This document shows positions 11,830 to 24,423 of a stretch of DNA of 64,000 bases, in pieces. The notes beneath the pieces are model-generated. The model saw nothing but the letters and a program-made list of their open reading frames with translations. It searched no databases and was not told the DNA's origin. Numbering within the stretch: position 1 is the first letter of the stretch; each line of letters starts with the position of its first letter. The translations under genes and the position numbers were made by a program. The stretch is taken from assembly GCA_016801885.1 (NCBI GenBank), contig CM028884.1, positions 2,480,001-2,544,000 on the forward strand. Direction: 5' to 3'. This DNA is from Toxotes chatareus (Eukaryota > Chordata > Actinopteri > Toxotidae).

Positions 11830-13220
11830 CGGAGTTGAAATACTCTGTTGTACAGGAATCATTTGGAGTCAAGTGTTTTCTTTTATATCTATGGCAGAAA
11901 TGTTGGGTGCTTTCTTAAAATTCATCATCTGCATCTTGCAGGTAACTATTGTGGAGATTATACTGTGAATTTTTCATTTTGTCAATTAAAATTAAAATGT
12001 AGGATTTTTGGGGGGGGGTCTAAATATTACCCATGCAACAAGATTTTTTTTTCCTTTGTCTCTGCATGTGTTTAAATTGCATAGTGAATTTATTTGGCAT
12101 CTAAAGTTGGTTTTCCTAAAATGTTGTATTCACAGATCCATTCAAACAGTGTTTGCCTGCTTTAAAACGTCAGTGGTCATGTTAACATTTAATTTTTCAT
12201 TTGTCTCCAGCTTTGTATTTGGACATTTTGTGAAAAGTGAGTTGGTTTTTTGGTTGGTTGTGTTTTTTTGGCAAATGATGAGCTCTATGCAGCTAAACCG
12301 AGACAAATACCTTTCCCATGTTTCCAAAAAAAAGCTTGAGTGGGTTAATGTAGGAAAATGTAAAGTGAATGAGGAGGTTAGGGGAGCTGCATGGAATAGA
12401 TTTTTTTTAATGAATAACGAGGGTCACAACCATAAAGATACGATCCTGTGTCCCATCCTGTGTGTCCTTTGTGTCCTCAAAGCCCCCTCTACTCTGTGCC
12501 CTGAAAATAACGAAAGTTGACAGCTATGGGAGAAATTTAGTGAAATCTTAGGTCATTAAAGGTGCTCTGGTGGAGTTTCCAACAACAAACTAGCAAAAGT
12601 TAAGTTTACATTCAGTGTTACTCAACAAATTACATTGTGTGTGTCCGTTTAACTAACTAGACATCTTCCTCCTTTGTTGGTGCATTGCTGTGTTTTTATG
12701 TGGCATTAGTGCCAGAATCACGCCTGTCAGTCCGTGAAATAGCGTGAAACAGCTGGCCGGAGTGTTTATCTTATCAACTGTGTGCACCTGCTCATACTGA
12801 GAAAAACTGCTGGAGGTCAAAGAACTCCACAGGATACCTTTAATCCGAACCAGTAGTCCTGGATCTGACGCTTAATGATGGCAGATTTAGGCCTGAGGAC
12901 CAAAGACCAAAATACAGCGCCCATAAAAATACACAATACCACATTAGCAAGTATAAATATCTGTTTGGTGCCACTTTTTGAATTATTTTTTTTTTTAAAG
13001 AAGTGCTCCATGGCTAAAGTTTGCATTTTGCTGTATTCTGAAAACATGATGTGAGTGGATGATGACTCTCTGCTTGCACTTATTTGTACTGTTTATATGG
13101 TCATTTCTGGCCGACTGGTGGTCATCAGGTCATCAGCTGTTAGCAGTTTGGATGTGATATTATGCTGTTACTACAGATTTGAAAGGATACCCATATGTTC
13201 AGAAAATGTTCCTGAGTTTA
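10673..13220 (+). other. asb7: asb7 3' UTR and downstream flank
   Basis: The asb7 3' UTR must start here, but its end is not clear. AATAAA words occur at 13279 and 13321, inside a transposon end, and ATTAAA at about 11985, so no cleavage site can be assigned. A (TG)n array is at 11801-11829. Around 12545-13045 the text resembles a common fish dispersed repeat (GGTGCTC-x-GGTGGAGTTTCCAACAACAAA). No other gene is seen. Confidence 0.45.
11801..11829. repeat. (TG)n microsatellite
   Basis: An uninterrupted TG dinucleotide array of about 29 nt. Confidence 0.97.
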
Positions 13221-14135
13221 CAGTCCTGATCAAAATCGTTGACTGGATTTCAAGCACGTAATTCAGAATGTCTGCAGAAATAAATGCAAATGAGCCGATA
13301 TTGTATAATCAGGATGTTTTAATAAAACGTCCAAGGTTACTGAACAGAAGGAAAAAACTCACTATCCTGCTCTAAAACCGAAGACCTTCACCTCAGACCT
13401 AGTTTTCAACACATTCCAGTCTAAAAAGCCTTGGTGTAATATGAGTTCATCATTCCGTTTCATCTGTCCAGAGAGCACTATCCCAGAAACACTGTGGCTC
13501 ATCTATGAAAGATTTTTTTGCAAACATCAGTCTTTCCTTGTTGTGCCTTTTTTTTTTCCAGTTGTGTTGTCCAGTCAGCCTGAAGCTGGAGTTTTCTTCC
13601 ACAATCAGCACCAACCTTTGCAGACTTCTCTCTCTGAGTTTCTTCTTAGCGCCACATCCTGGAAGCGCCTTAACAGTTTTATGACTTTGGAGCTTCTCGA
13701 TAACATTACAAACTGTTGAAACAGCGGTTTCAAGATGTTTGGCGTTCAGCTTGCGGCCTTTGGAATTGTTTGTTTTTACTCATAGCAGTTCTGATGCTCT
13801 CAGCTCTCTTGTCTTCACCAATGTGAAAACAAAACTGGAAACCATCAGCCACTTTTCATGCAGTAAAACCATCGTTCATGGGTTAATTCAGGTCATGTGA
13901 ACACTGAAAATGAAGCAAAGGTGAGCCTTATTTGCTTTTTTCTGTTTGAGGAACTAATTTTTTTTTAAAATCAATACATGTATTTAGTGTACATTTTATG
14001 TTGTTCTTCAGTAACCTTGGACATTTTATAAAATATCGTGATTACACAACATTGATTCATTCACATTTGGTTCTGAAGATATCCTGAGTTCTGTACTTAA
14101 AATTTCAGGTGTGCCAATAACTGTGGCCAGGACTG
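13221..14135 (-). mobile_element. Complete but inactive Tc1/mariner element with TIRs and TA target sites
   Basis: The element starts CAGTCCTGATCAAAATCG and ends (reverse) CAGTCCTGGCCACAGTTATT, each flanked by TA (13219-13220 and 14136-14137). Terminal inverted repeats run about 120 bp and are best conserved at their inner ends (GTCCAAGGT at about 13330 and 14014). On the minus strand the interior encodes a decayed transposase: an N-terminal helix-turn-helix region with VIEKLQSHKTVKALPG, and ALWTDETE, which is the first catalytic aspartate motif, followed by a stop. The distal DNDP and NPIENLW motifs are missing. At 915 bp it is an internally deleted copy. Confidence 0.88.
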
Positions 14136-14137
14136 TA

Positions 14138-17100
14138 CCTCTGGTATGTTCCGCCTTGTCAACCATTTGAGACCTCCTAATAATCGGATAAGGCTCATCT
14201 AGCCTTTGCAATGTTGAGCTCAGGAGCCTGAGTCTTCTGAAGGACACATTTGTAGACTGAATCCTCAAATGGAACTGGAGTAAAAGCAGGAGTGTTGCTT
14301 TCACTAATGATTTGAAATTTTGCCTGAGGTTTGATGTCGGCCCAGAGGTAGTTTTCTAACGTCTTTAATCCAACTGATTGGACTATTACTGCTGATTCTT
14401 TCATGATACATTCTGAATCCTAATCTTCCTGATGCAGCCCCTTCCCGCTGACTCACTCATCTTTTTGATACTGCAGTATTTCCTGATCTGAGTGAAAAGA
14501 AACACTACTGAACGATGCTGGCTGTTCAGTGCTGTTATCATGCCGGAACACTGTCCACCACATTTCAGTTCTGTTTCATGGTCCAAACTGTCCATCTACC
14601 TGCACCCGCTTCTGGTTTTAATATGATGCCATTTTGCAGCAGCGGTTTTTGTATTGTGTGTGTGAATGAGTCTGTCGGACATTGACTGCCTTCTCCAATC
14701 GGTTCCTCAGCAGACTTTGGTCGTCACAGTCAGGGAAACACTTCATACGTCGTCTTATGTGGCTATCAAAGGTCTTCCACACCATTAACTACTGAATGTA
14801 CAGAATATGCAGATTTTCAAATGTAAACAACAAAATGTGTGAATAAACTAAAGTTAACGTTTCTGGATCAGATTTTTTTGTTTTGTGTGTGGGAATTTAC
14901 AGTGAGAGCTTTTGTTTTCTTTTAAACAGTGGATCATTCCTATTAGTAATAATTACAGTTGATAGCTGAGATCTGGGAACACAATGACAACAGTGAAAGG
15001 AAGTCAAGAAACTCAAGCGGTCAGATGATCAAACAAACTTATTTGGAAGAGAAAACAAAATGGTAACGTTATTAAAAGTGTTGTAAACAGACCCACTTCC
15101 TGTTTACATCTTGTTTACTTGTGTACACACAGTTTTTGTGTTCAGTGAGGGATTATTGGCAGTATTTCAGGTGTCGGCTCACTTCCTCTCCGGTAGGGAT
15201 CGACTGTTCTGCTGCAGGTCTCTGTGTATATGTGCATGGATGGATTATTGACTGAGGCGACCAGGTACAGGCCCACAAAGAGATGGGGAGCAGCCACAAA
15301 GTGACGCAAAACCACTACAAAGAGATGCAAAATGAGCAGACAGCAAAAGGACCACAAAAAGCTAGAAAAATACCTCAAAGTGGTGCAAAACCATCAGAAA
15401 GAGACACAAAACAACAGATATGCAAAAATCACAAAGAGACACTTGTGGTTACTATGCATGACGTGTGTGCTTTGTATGTAGGTGATTGGGGTCTCTGAGT
15501 CTGAGGATCTTGCTCCTACTGTTTGTAGGTGTGTGTAATACCTGAGTGGATCTAAGCACACTGGGTCAAATCATTGGGTCTTGATTGTTCAAAGTGGCTG
15601 TGATTAAACAAATCTCCGTAGAAGAGATTCATCTGAGAGTAATTTGGAATTTTGAAAAGCTGTTGGTCTCCACCATCACTGTTAGATCAAGAGATGGAGG
15701 ACAAGGAGGAGAGTGAACAAGTTAGGGGCCAAACACAATCACGCAGGACAGATGTACACGATCAGGCTGTGTTGTGCTGTAATTATATTGCCCGCAGGAA
15801 GTGTGTTTTCATGCTCTCATTTACTTTGTGGTGCAGAATGCTGAAGTCAGAGTTTGTGTTGTCTGTCTAGCCCTGACCTGTAGTTACAGTGTTAGCTAGG
15901 TGCACAGCAGCTACAGCGTAGCTGCAGCTGAGGTAGAGCAGCTAGTAGAGACAATGGTAATTTCTTACGTTGCAGGTCACTGGATTATCATTAACAATAT
16001 GAAAAATGTTTTATTTCATATCAAATATGGAAATATTTTGGGACTATTTGTGTAGAGTGTAGAAAACATTCTGACAAGACTTTCTTCCTCTTGTGTTGAA
16101 AGATCGTCTGATAACAACCACCACTGAGCCTGTTCAGGTCATTCCACCCACACTGGCACTGTACCAGCGTGTTACATTTCAGAGGATAGATCTGAGTGAG
16201 TATGCTTAACTTCCCCCTTGCACCCATCCACAAGGCAACCCCACACCCCCACCCAGAAAATTCTGAAAATGGCACTTTGTCAAGCATCTCTGCTGAAGCC
16301 TTTTCCCCTCTTCTTTCCTTCTTTCCCCTTTCTTTATTTTCCTCCGGAATGTCATCTTAAAAGAGCTGGTTTCTGCTTTCACCTCCATTTGTTCTCAGCA
16401 GGACTCAGTCAAACCCTGCACTGAGGCTGAGGTGACCTAATAGTGGCTGTGATATACCTCTGTCTTACTTTACCAAACATGGGGTGCTATCATTGACGAG
16501 ATCACTGGTAGCATTACATGATAAAACAATGCCATCCCTCTGTGGGCCAGCAAGCCTTCAGACAGTAGGAACAATAGCTGCTTTGTCTGTACAGCTCTGA
16601 GTGCTGTCTAAAAATATCTAAATGGTTCTTCCTCTCATATCTGATACAGCACCTCCATACTGTTCCACCTAAAATCAAACATGTTCACATATCACTTATA
16701 ATGGGCATGTGCAAAGAAATATTCAAGCAGCTCCATTAGATTCACGTTTGCAAAGCCCTGTAAGTTTCTTAGTAATGTAATGTGAGAAAGGGAGCTCCTC
16801 TCTCCAGGATACATCAGAACAATACACACTGCCAACGTCTTTCTATTGTATTAGAGGAGCACAGACTCACTGGTGTAATTGCCAAGGTCTAAAACCAAAA
16901 GGAAAAAAACATTATAAACAATATATTATCTTTTCCAGATTTTACAGTTTATCAAATGACTTTAGGTGAAATGTGACGAACCCACAGTGAATTATCATCC
17001 CCACACCCAGCAGCATGGACAGGTACTGTGGGTCCGGGCCCACCCACTGAGATGCCTGTGCCTGTAAATGTAACAGATTATGGATATTAGGTGTTTCCTA

Positions 17101-17446
17101 AAAAAAAAATTCATGCTAGTATGATTAGCAACGTGACCTGTTCTCAGGGTCATTTCAGGCCATCCCAGGCAACGGTGCCAAGAGTTCTAGGTGCTGAGAA
17201 ACCCAACAGAGTAATACCGAACAGCTTTCCTGCAAGCCTTTTCTCAAGCAAAAGAAAAAAGCTCCGGGTATGGAAGCAGAAACTGGCTAGAGTACTCGAT
17301 TAAAGCAGAGGCTGCATTTTTCCATCCATGCAGGACATTCCAAGGAGTCAGCCTTGGAGACCTTGGAACAAGCAGGACATGGGTCTGTAAACTCTGATGT
17401 ACGTTTATTAGCCATGATATTCAAAATTGCTTACTACTGATAAAAT
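14138..17446. other. Intergenic, no gene seen
   Basis: No exon is recognised. It contains a degenerate about 20-bp minisatellite at 15271-15442, AGCT-rich text near 15890-15945, and a stretch at 16440-16920 without repeats that could be conserved non-coding DNA. Confidence 0.6.
15271..15442. repeat. Degenerate minisatellite of CACAAAGAGA-type units
   Basis: Successive units read CCACAAAGAGATGGGGAG, CCACAAAGTGACGCAAAA, CTACAAAGAGATGCAAAA and onward to ATCACAAAGAGACACTTG, with spacing near 20 bp. This is a familiar fish tandem repeat type. It happens to be open in one frame, which explains a spurious 71-codon ORF. Confidence 0.75.
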
Positions 17447-17835
17447 GTGTACTTGGAGCACATAGTGAAAGAGGTCGGGGAGTCATTTGACATGCAGACC
17501 AAGACCGAGACCCAACCGGACGAGAGAAATATGGCCATAGCTACACTGACTGGCAAGATCCTTGAAGAACTGACAAAAGCTGAACAGAGTCCAGAAAAAA
17601 TCCTCAGTCAGCCATTCACTATACAAATAAGGGACACTTGAGTGCCTGCTGCACCAACATTTTGCTACGGTCTCAGTTATTCTGCGATCACTTGATGAAC
17701 TTTGCACAGTGCTTCGAGAGATCAACATTTGGAGCAGATGTGCTGTTGAAGTGATGGGATTGCTACAGAACATGTTTAAGCCCAGCATCAAGGACATGGC
17801 TCTGCTGATGGATGAGGGAAGATTACATTCATTCT
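17447..17835 (+). pseudogene. Protein-like fossil of unknown origin
   Basis: One frame encodes 64 codons with acidic, helix-like text (ATLTGKILEELTKAEQSPEK). After a stop at 17641 another frame stays open for over 50 codons and reads SVILRSLDELCTVLREIN, then GLLQNMFKPSIKDMALLMDE before a stop. The composition looks like real protein that has suffered a frameshift. It may derive from a transposon or a retroposed gene; I do not recognise the family. Confidence 0.35.
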
Positions 17836-19336
17836 AGTGCAATACAAACTGTTCAGGCGAGCTGGATGCTGTTTTAGGGCTAACATTTATGACTTTACTG
17901 AGGCTACAGGCAAATTAGATCATTAGGACAGACTGTCCACACTGTTGTTTGCAAGTGATCAGATCAGATTTGTGTGTTCAGACATCACCAGCCTATCTGC
18001 ACATGTAGGTGTCAGATCTGGATTTGGACTGGCAGTCAAAACAAGGCACATGGGCCGCAGCAGTGATGCAGATTCAGAGGTAACGTGAGAGACAATAAAG
18101 AAAAAAAAAAGACACACTAGTCCTGCATCTTTCTGTATTGTATCACACTTTTCTCACCCACCAAACAGAACATAAAAAACTTGTAGTTGATCACAACCAG
18201 CATTACTCAGTGTGGGTGGTTGTGGACAGTTTTCTCTTCTGCACCTGTAACCACACCCAGCAGTGATGTCACAGTGTACTGACACACCCTGGGGTACACT
18301 CCTACATCACTGCAGCAGTTTGAACCACTGGAGGTCAATAAAAGCATAATTTGAAACCAGGATGGTTAGAATACCTGAGATCTATTTATGAAGCAGTTAG
18401 ATCATGAACATGATCTACAACAACAACAAAAAAAAAACTACCGTTTTGTTTTGCTTCTACTTTCTGAATCTCTCTGAATGCTAAACAGACACTTTCTATT
18501 CTGATTCTTTCAGAGAACAGCTACTTTTAAACTCACAAACACATTAATCAACCAAGAATACTCTATGTATTCTTTAGGAATTTGCTTAAATGGAAAATCT
18601 ACTGTCACTGTACATTATTGTTGCAAGATGAATGAAACATATTTGTCCTCCAGGAAATGAGAAGGCATTCCAGGAGCTGACATTGGCTCATTTCCACTGG
18701 GTTTTGTCAAGGAACTCTTTATCTTATTGCTCGGTCCAGGAGACAAGCAGCTATCAGGGGTCAGCTGTGTGACATTCGGCCGCCTTGTGCCGAACGCAGA
18801 GAAAACAAAGAGGCTCTTTCTGATGGCCTTCGTTCCCCTGTTACCATAACCAGCTGTTAGCTGCACCATTTTATCAAGACTTCATTTTGTGGTGAAAGCA
18901 CATCGCCTTCTTGCCAGATACACAAGCAGCTCAGGCTTAAGAGAGTGACAGAGAGGCCCAAGCAGGAGTTCCCTCATGCTGCCATCCTGAACTCCTTTCT
19001 GTCTGACTGTTAACGCTCTGACCCAGCCACACTCTTCAACACACCTCTAAAATCACATACTTTAATTCTCCCTTCATTCAAATCTCTGTCCTGTTGCAGG
19101 TTTGCTGAAGTCCAGCATTTATTTTTTCTTTCAGATAGCAGCCTTCTATTGTTTTTTATACTGTAGTATAGATGCTCCCATTTTTTTAATGTTTTTATTA
19201 ATAATCTTGTAAAAAAAACGCACAAACACATAAGTACTTTGTAATTTGTACAGTATTTCGTATTTTAGCCCTAAGCAGTTGTAGACTGGAAAAATGTTGC
19301 TGTGAAGCAGTAATAAGAATGTACTGAGATGCATAA

Positions 19337-19482
19337 CATTACCTAAAGCTTTTTAATACTAGATTAAAATGTCATGCTCCCTTACTTCTTTTACCTTATT
19401 AGTTGCGTAATGCATTAAAAATACAAGCATTCCCTGCACATTTATTTGTGCATATTTATTTTTTTCCAGTATGTCTTTATTA
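19337..19482. repeat. 146-bp dispersed repeat, copy A
   Basis: It aligns without gaps to 26603-26748 with about a dozen differences by eye (about 91% identity). Shared words include AAAGCTTTTTAATACTA and GTAATGCATTAAAAATACAA. Similarity continues more weakly to about 19520. The class is unknown. Confidence 0.85.
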
Positions 19483-20214
19483 AGAAGCTTAATTTACATT
19501 CAGATATTAGTAAATAGTTGTTTGTTTGTTTGTTTTTTGGGTCAAGGTTCTGAGATACGCTACCTTAGCTTTCTGCCTCTATCCCAGCATAATGGAGGTG
19601 AACAGAACTTGGTTTGTGCCTGGACCACGAATGTCCTCAGTTGTCTCTGTCATGTGACCTTTGCCTTGCATGTTGTAGAGGTCTTTTGAAAGCAACCCGC
19701 ATCACTTCCCCTGACATGAGATATACCCCCGACCCCCCCTGCCTAATTTGCATTTCGAAATCTGATCACAGCGTGGGCAGAGTGGAGATAAAGAGAATAC
19801 TTCTTAATGCCAGATGTAAATACAAAGGTCTGCGATCAGGTGTCATTATACAAATGACATACAAGGACACTGGATGACTGGATTATTTTTGCTGTCTATA
19901 TATTTCGATCAGGAGAGGCTAACTTGTAAATTAATTTATTTGATTTAGTGTGCACAGTGGATAAGATGAAGAAATATTAGACGCCATCATGACCTCCTCA
20001 TTTGAAGTGGTAGTCAGTCCATGAGCTGCACAGGAAAATGTCCCAAAAAGAACATATTGTTTCTTACATTACCAGGCAGCAGCAGATTTCTAGATAAGAT
20101 GCAAATTATAAAAAATAGTCAGGGATAATAAAAGTTGATAAAAGATTGTTTTTGAATTTTGAAAATTGTTGTCAGATTTGAGTAACTCTGGACCCTAAAG
20201 CACAACAGACTCTA

Positions 20215-20480
20215 TGATGGCAGGTAAAAGAGTCTTTACAGGGAGACAACGGTACAAAAGGGCGGCAGGTAAAATCATGCAGACAGGTCAACAGTCAGGA
20301 ACAGGAATCAGGCAGGTAAGCAAAGCAAAGGTCTGGAGACCTTGGCAAAGTGCACAAAGACAATCTGACAACTGGTGAGAGGAAGGGGGGGTGGGTTATA
20401 CAGAGGGAAAATTTAGGTAAATGTCCAGGAGTGGGGCAGCCTGCAGACAGGAAACTGGGCAGAGGGGAGTGGCTGGGTCT
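20215..20480. repeat. Probable dispersed fish repeat (CAGGTCAACAGTCAGGAACAG-like)
   Basis: Contains GGAATCAGGCAGGTAAGCAA, GTCTGGAGACCTTGGCAA and GACAATCTGACAACTGGTGA. From memory these resemble an abundant repeat in percomorph genomes. There are no terminal features, and a genome-wide copy number would settle it. Confidence 0.42.
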
Positions 20481-23400
20481 GTATTTGATCATGAAAAGGA
20501 CAAAAAGGAGAATTAATGCAAGCTACAAATACAGAGCAGGGACCTCCCCGTGTAGAATATTTGAGGTAGCGACTGTAGGATGAATCAGAATATGAAGTAT
20601 CTCCACATCCATCAAATGAAGTTGAAGATGTGAAAATATCACTTTTAAGGAAAAACAGAATGATTGGATGATCAGAACTCTGATTTAGACAGGCCACGAT
20701 CATGAACCTGTGTGTGACTGATGACCATGGGATGTTTTTCAAAAAACACATAATGTCTTTTTAAGAGCAGCTCCCTTTAATGATTCTGACCACTGCATAA
20801 TTCTCACACAGATCTGCTTCTGATCTGCGCTGATGTGAATGAATGACACAGTGTAACAGAAAGGTCAGTCACTCACACACAGTCATCACCAACACACACT
20901 AAGCAATTATGAAAATGCCTGCCCACACATCCACTGCTGTGTGTACACACTGTTCTCTTTCTTTTACAGGTATTGCCTGCTCTGGCTCACTCTCAGTCTG
21001 GAGTGACGTGGGGGCACTGGCTAAGAGTCCTTGTGTGCTGGGTTATCTTCTTCTGGCTGTGCCATCAAACTTTCTTCTTCTGCAGGTTTAGACATCTCTA
21101 AGACTTAAAGGACTGTGTCCTCCTATCAGTCTTCTCTTACTTACCAGTAGGTGTTTTAAGCCAATAGTTAGACCTTGGCTGGTCACTGTCATTCAGGCCT
21201 GTATCACTGTTATACATCACATCTGGGATCTTTCTGGGCCTTGCATATGTCTATGTTTCTCTTTTGTTCCTAGAACCAGTACTTGAATTGGGGGTTAAGG
21301 GATCATCATTCCCCTGCAGGTTCACCTTTACCTCTACCAAGCCATCGAATGGAAGACGATTCCCATTTACAAAGGTTGAGTTCATCTTTTCCGAAAATGA
21401 CTGAATGACTGTGCCACTCATTCATGTGGGGGTCGAAGTTGACCTGGCCAGGGACGAGGAGCTGAACTTATGCTTGGTTACTGTGAATCACAACAGTGGG
21501 CTATATTCATTTGGTGCTGTTTGGTCACTGGTTATCTCTTTGCAGCCACCCGATGGCTTGGCTTTTCTCAGGCAGCCCACTGTAAATATTATTCTGATAT
21601 ACTGATAAATGCAGCCCATTGACCATCTACCAAATGGTTTTACCTGCCATCTTCAATCATACCTTAGTTGTATATTAGTTTATTTTTCTCTGACCATAGT
21701 CTTTCTCCAGCTTTAACCATACAATAGCTGCCAAGAACAGACATTAAAGAATGAATGTGATTCAGGTTTTTGTAGAATTTTCTAATACTGACATTGTTGT
21801 CTGGTGATGGGTTTATTTTTCGGTATCCAGTGCTTTTGTATTGTATGGTGTATTGTAACACAGTAGGCTCTTCATGCCACATGAAATTTAAATAGAGCAT
21901 TAGCATTCAGTTCCCTTGTTTTGTTCCTCTGCCTATCCCATCCCAGATGCAGCCTGTAATAACACTGAAGTACACTACATTCACTGTAAAAGTGCCAAAT
22001 ATTTTCTGTTCAGAGGCCACTGATGCATTTCTGTTGTATTTACTGGTTTCAAAATAGACCACAGGAACCTTCTGAACAGGGGCCAAAGCAGGCTGAATGG
22101 CTCATATGCATGAAAGGAGACAGCTTCAGTACAGTGTGGAAGGAGTTGCTTAACATTTCTGTTCCAGTAGAGCCAATTTAAGTTTGCCTTTGTTGGTCCA
22201 CATACTATAAAAGCACAGCGCACACACAGAAAACAGAATGACAGTTCATGTGGCAGATCCTCTTATCTGATCGAGCTTCCGGATTCAAATTGTCTTACTC
22301 ACAAGCTATTTACAGTTCATTTGGAGCATTTGGAGTACCTCACATGTGACTCTAGTTAAAAAATAGAAACTTTTCTTTCCTCTTCCTTTCTTATCTTTGT
22401 TCACATTAAGAGCTCTTGATGTTTTCTTTTTCTTTCTTTGAGAAAATGCTAATTGCTCTAGTTAGAACTGTGACTTGCTATTTTCTGTTTCATGAATTCC
22501 TGTACATGTTTATCTTTCCATCATCATCATCAAGAAAGCACTCAGATCCCTGTGAGAGACTTTCAGGAGTACTGCATCACATTGTTTCAGTTCAGCATCT
22601 GATTTATCTTAAGAACAAGTAAGTAAGAACATTTTGGACATATTTGCTTATTGTAGGAGGACTGCATCAGTTGTGGATGGACCAAAAGCAGACAGAAGTA
22701 CAAGCAAAGTCACGTGATGAATTCTGCCTGTGTCAGAATTTACTGAATGGTGAATTGCATAGAAGAAAAAAAAATTGCCCAACTAATTTTTACTTTTGTG
22801 GAGATTGGACAGTCTGGCTTGACTTTGGGTTTAAAGTTGTGTGAAGTGTGTTTATGATTGCTCTCCAAAACAAGAATGAAGACTGAGGTTTAAATAGTAA
22901 AAAGATTTGTTTGTTAAACTAAGTGTTTGTTGGGAATGAATGGCGGTGAAACAAGCAGCAGTTTCTCATGACAAACTCTGACACTCTGTTGATTCATCCA
23001 GCCACACTGACCTTCACAAAGGTCACATGCCTTTGTTCATATTTCACATGGCTGTTAGATGTTTGTTGTCTGTTAAATGTAAACATTGGCCACATTAGAC
23101 ATTTGGAACAAACACACAAAGGCTGTCATTTTGCTTGTGAGTTGTGAGGACAGTCTACTGATGCTCTCAGATCAACCTCCCTTGTAATAACTAATGGTGT
23201 AACACATGGTTTGGTTCTTGGTCTGTTCTTTAAGGTCCTCAGTAACAATATTTTTCCAGCATAGACAGTTTCTATTTATTGTGCTTGTTACCTCCAAGGA
23301 GGTTAAGTTTTCACCTGGGTTGGTTTGTTGGTTTATTTGTCAGTGGGATTATGCAAAATGTAGTGAACCAGTTTGCACCAATACTTGAAGGGGAACCAGT

Positions 23401-24352
23401 GCAGAACTGGTGAGAGAATATATGCCTTCATAAGACCCTATAATTCCATTGTCCAGCTTTCAGTCAATTACAGAACATAATTTTCCACATTTTACAGTGA
23501 AATTATGTGGTTGAGTGCAGTGGCCGACATTTTCACTTTGAGCAAAGCGCCAAATCCCATTCAAAGGAGTAAACAGCCAGACATTTGCTTTTCTCATTCA
23601 GCTTTGAAAACATAATGGTGGTAAAGATTTTTTTTTCTTTTGTCCTCTTTATTTCACACAAGGTCCACCCCTTTCTGATTCATTTTACCCATACCCATAG
23701 ACTTGCTGCTGGACAGAGCTGTGTTTGCAGCTGCAGCAACACTGTGATTAATTCCCTGATTTCTCTTTCAAATGTTGATCATATCTCCACACCCGGCAGA
23801 CCCCACACCATGATGCCATGATGTGTGGACTGTCTGTGAGAGTGAGCTCTGCAAAAACCATTCTCAAAATTAATGAAGTACATGTCTTCTTAATGCAGCT
23901 ACAAGAGAAACTAGATTTTAAAACTACATCTTCCTTTTAATTATTTTTAGGGTTGATAGACTGTCATGATGGATCCATAACAGATTTTAAGCCTTGACTG
24001 ATCCCTTCTCAAACACAGAGAGAGGAACAGGTTGAGAGAGAGAGATGACTGTGTGTCCAGACAGAACACACTGTGTGCACTAATCCAGGATCCTCTCATG
24101 CTTCCCTGAACAGCAGAGGAGAGCAGGCCAGCTATCCTAGATGCTGTGGGAGTCTCTCACAGAACTGCTCCGCGTTTCCAAACAATAGAGCGTATTGATT
24201 CGACATGTATCCAGAACATTTCCACTGTAGCTGTGTACTTCAAGTAGCCTCTGAGAATTTCTCTGCAACAGGAGAACAGGTGATATGTCCTCTGTGGCAC
24301 TGCCATTAAAGCATTGCATTTCTCAGCAGAGAAACACAGCCCCAGGTGTGGC

Positions 24353-24356
<4 letters not shown>

Positions 24357-24420
<64 letters not shown>
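24357..24420. repeat. (TG)n microsatellite, 64 nt
   Basis: A perfect dinucleotide array. It encodes the TH-TH-TH stretch of a spurious minus-strand ORF. Confidence 0.98.

Positions 24421-24423
<3 letters not shown>

Noticed and set aside
12008..12520. 170-codon plus-strand ORF downstream of asb7
   Set aside because: Phenylalanine-rich translation of T-rich DNA with no domain; probably 3' UTR or flank read by chance.
15271..15498. 71-codon ORF with CACAAAGAGA repeats as a gene
   Set aside because: It is the translation of a degenerate minisatellite.
18615..18869. 84-codon minus-strand ORF
   Set aside because: No recognisable domain and no neighbouring exons. The segment may be conserved non-coding DNA, but I cannot support that.
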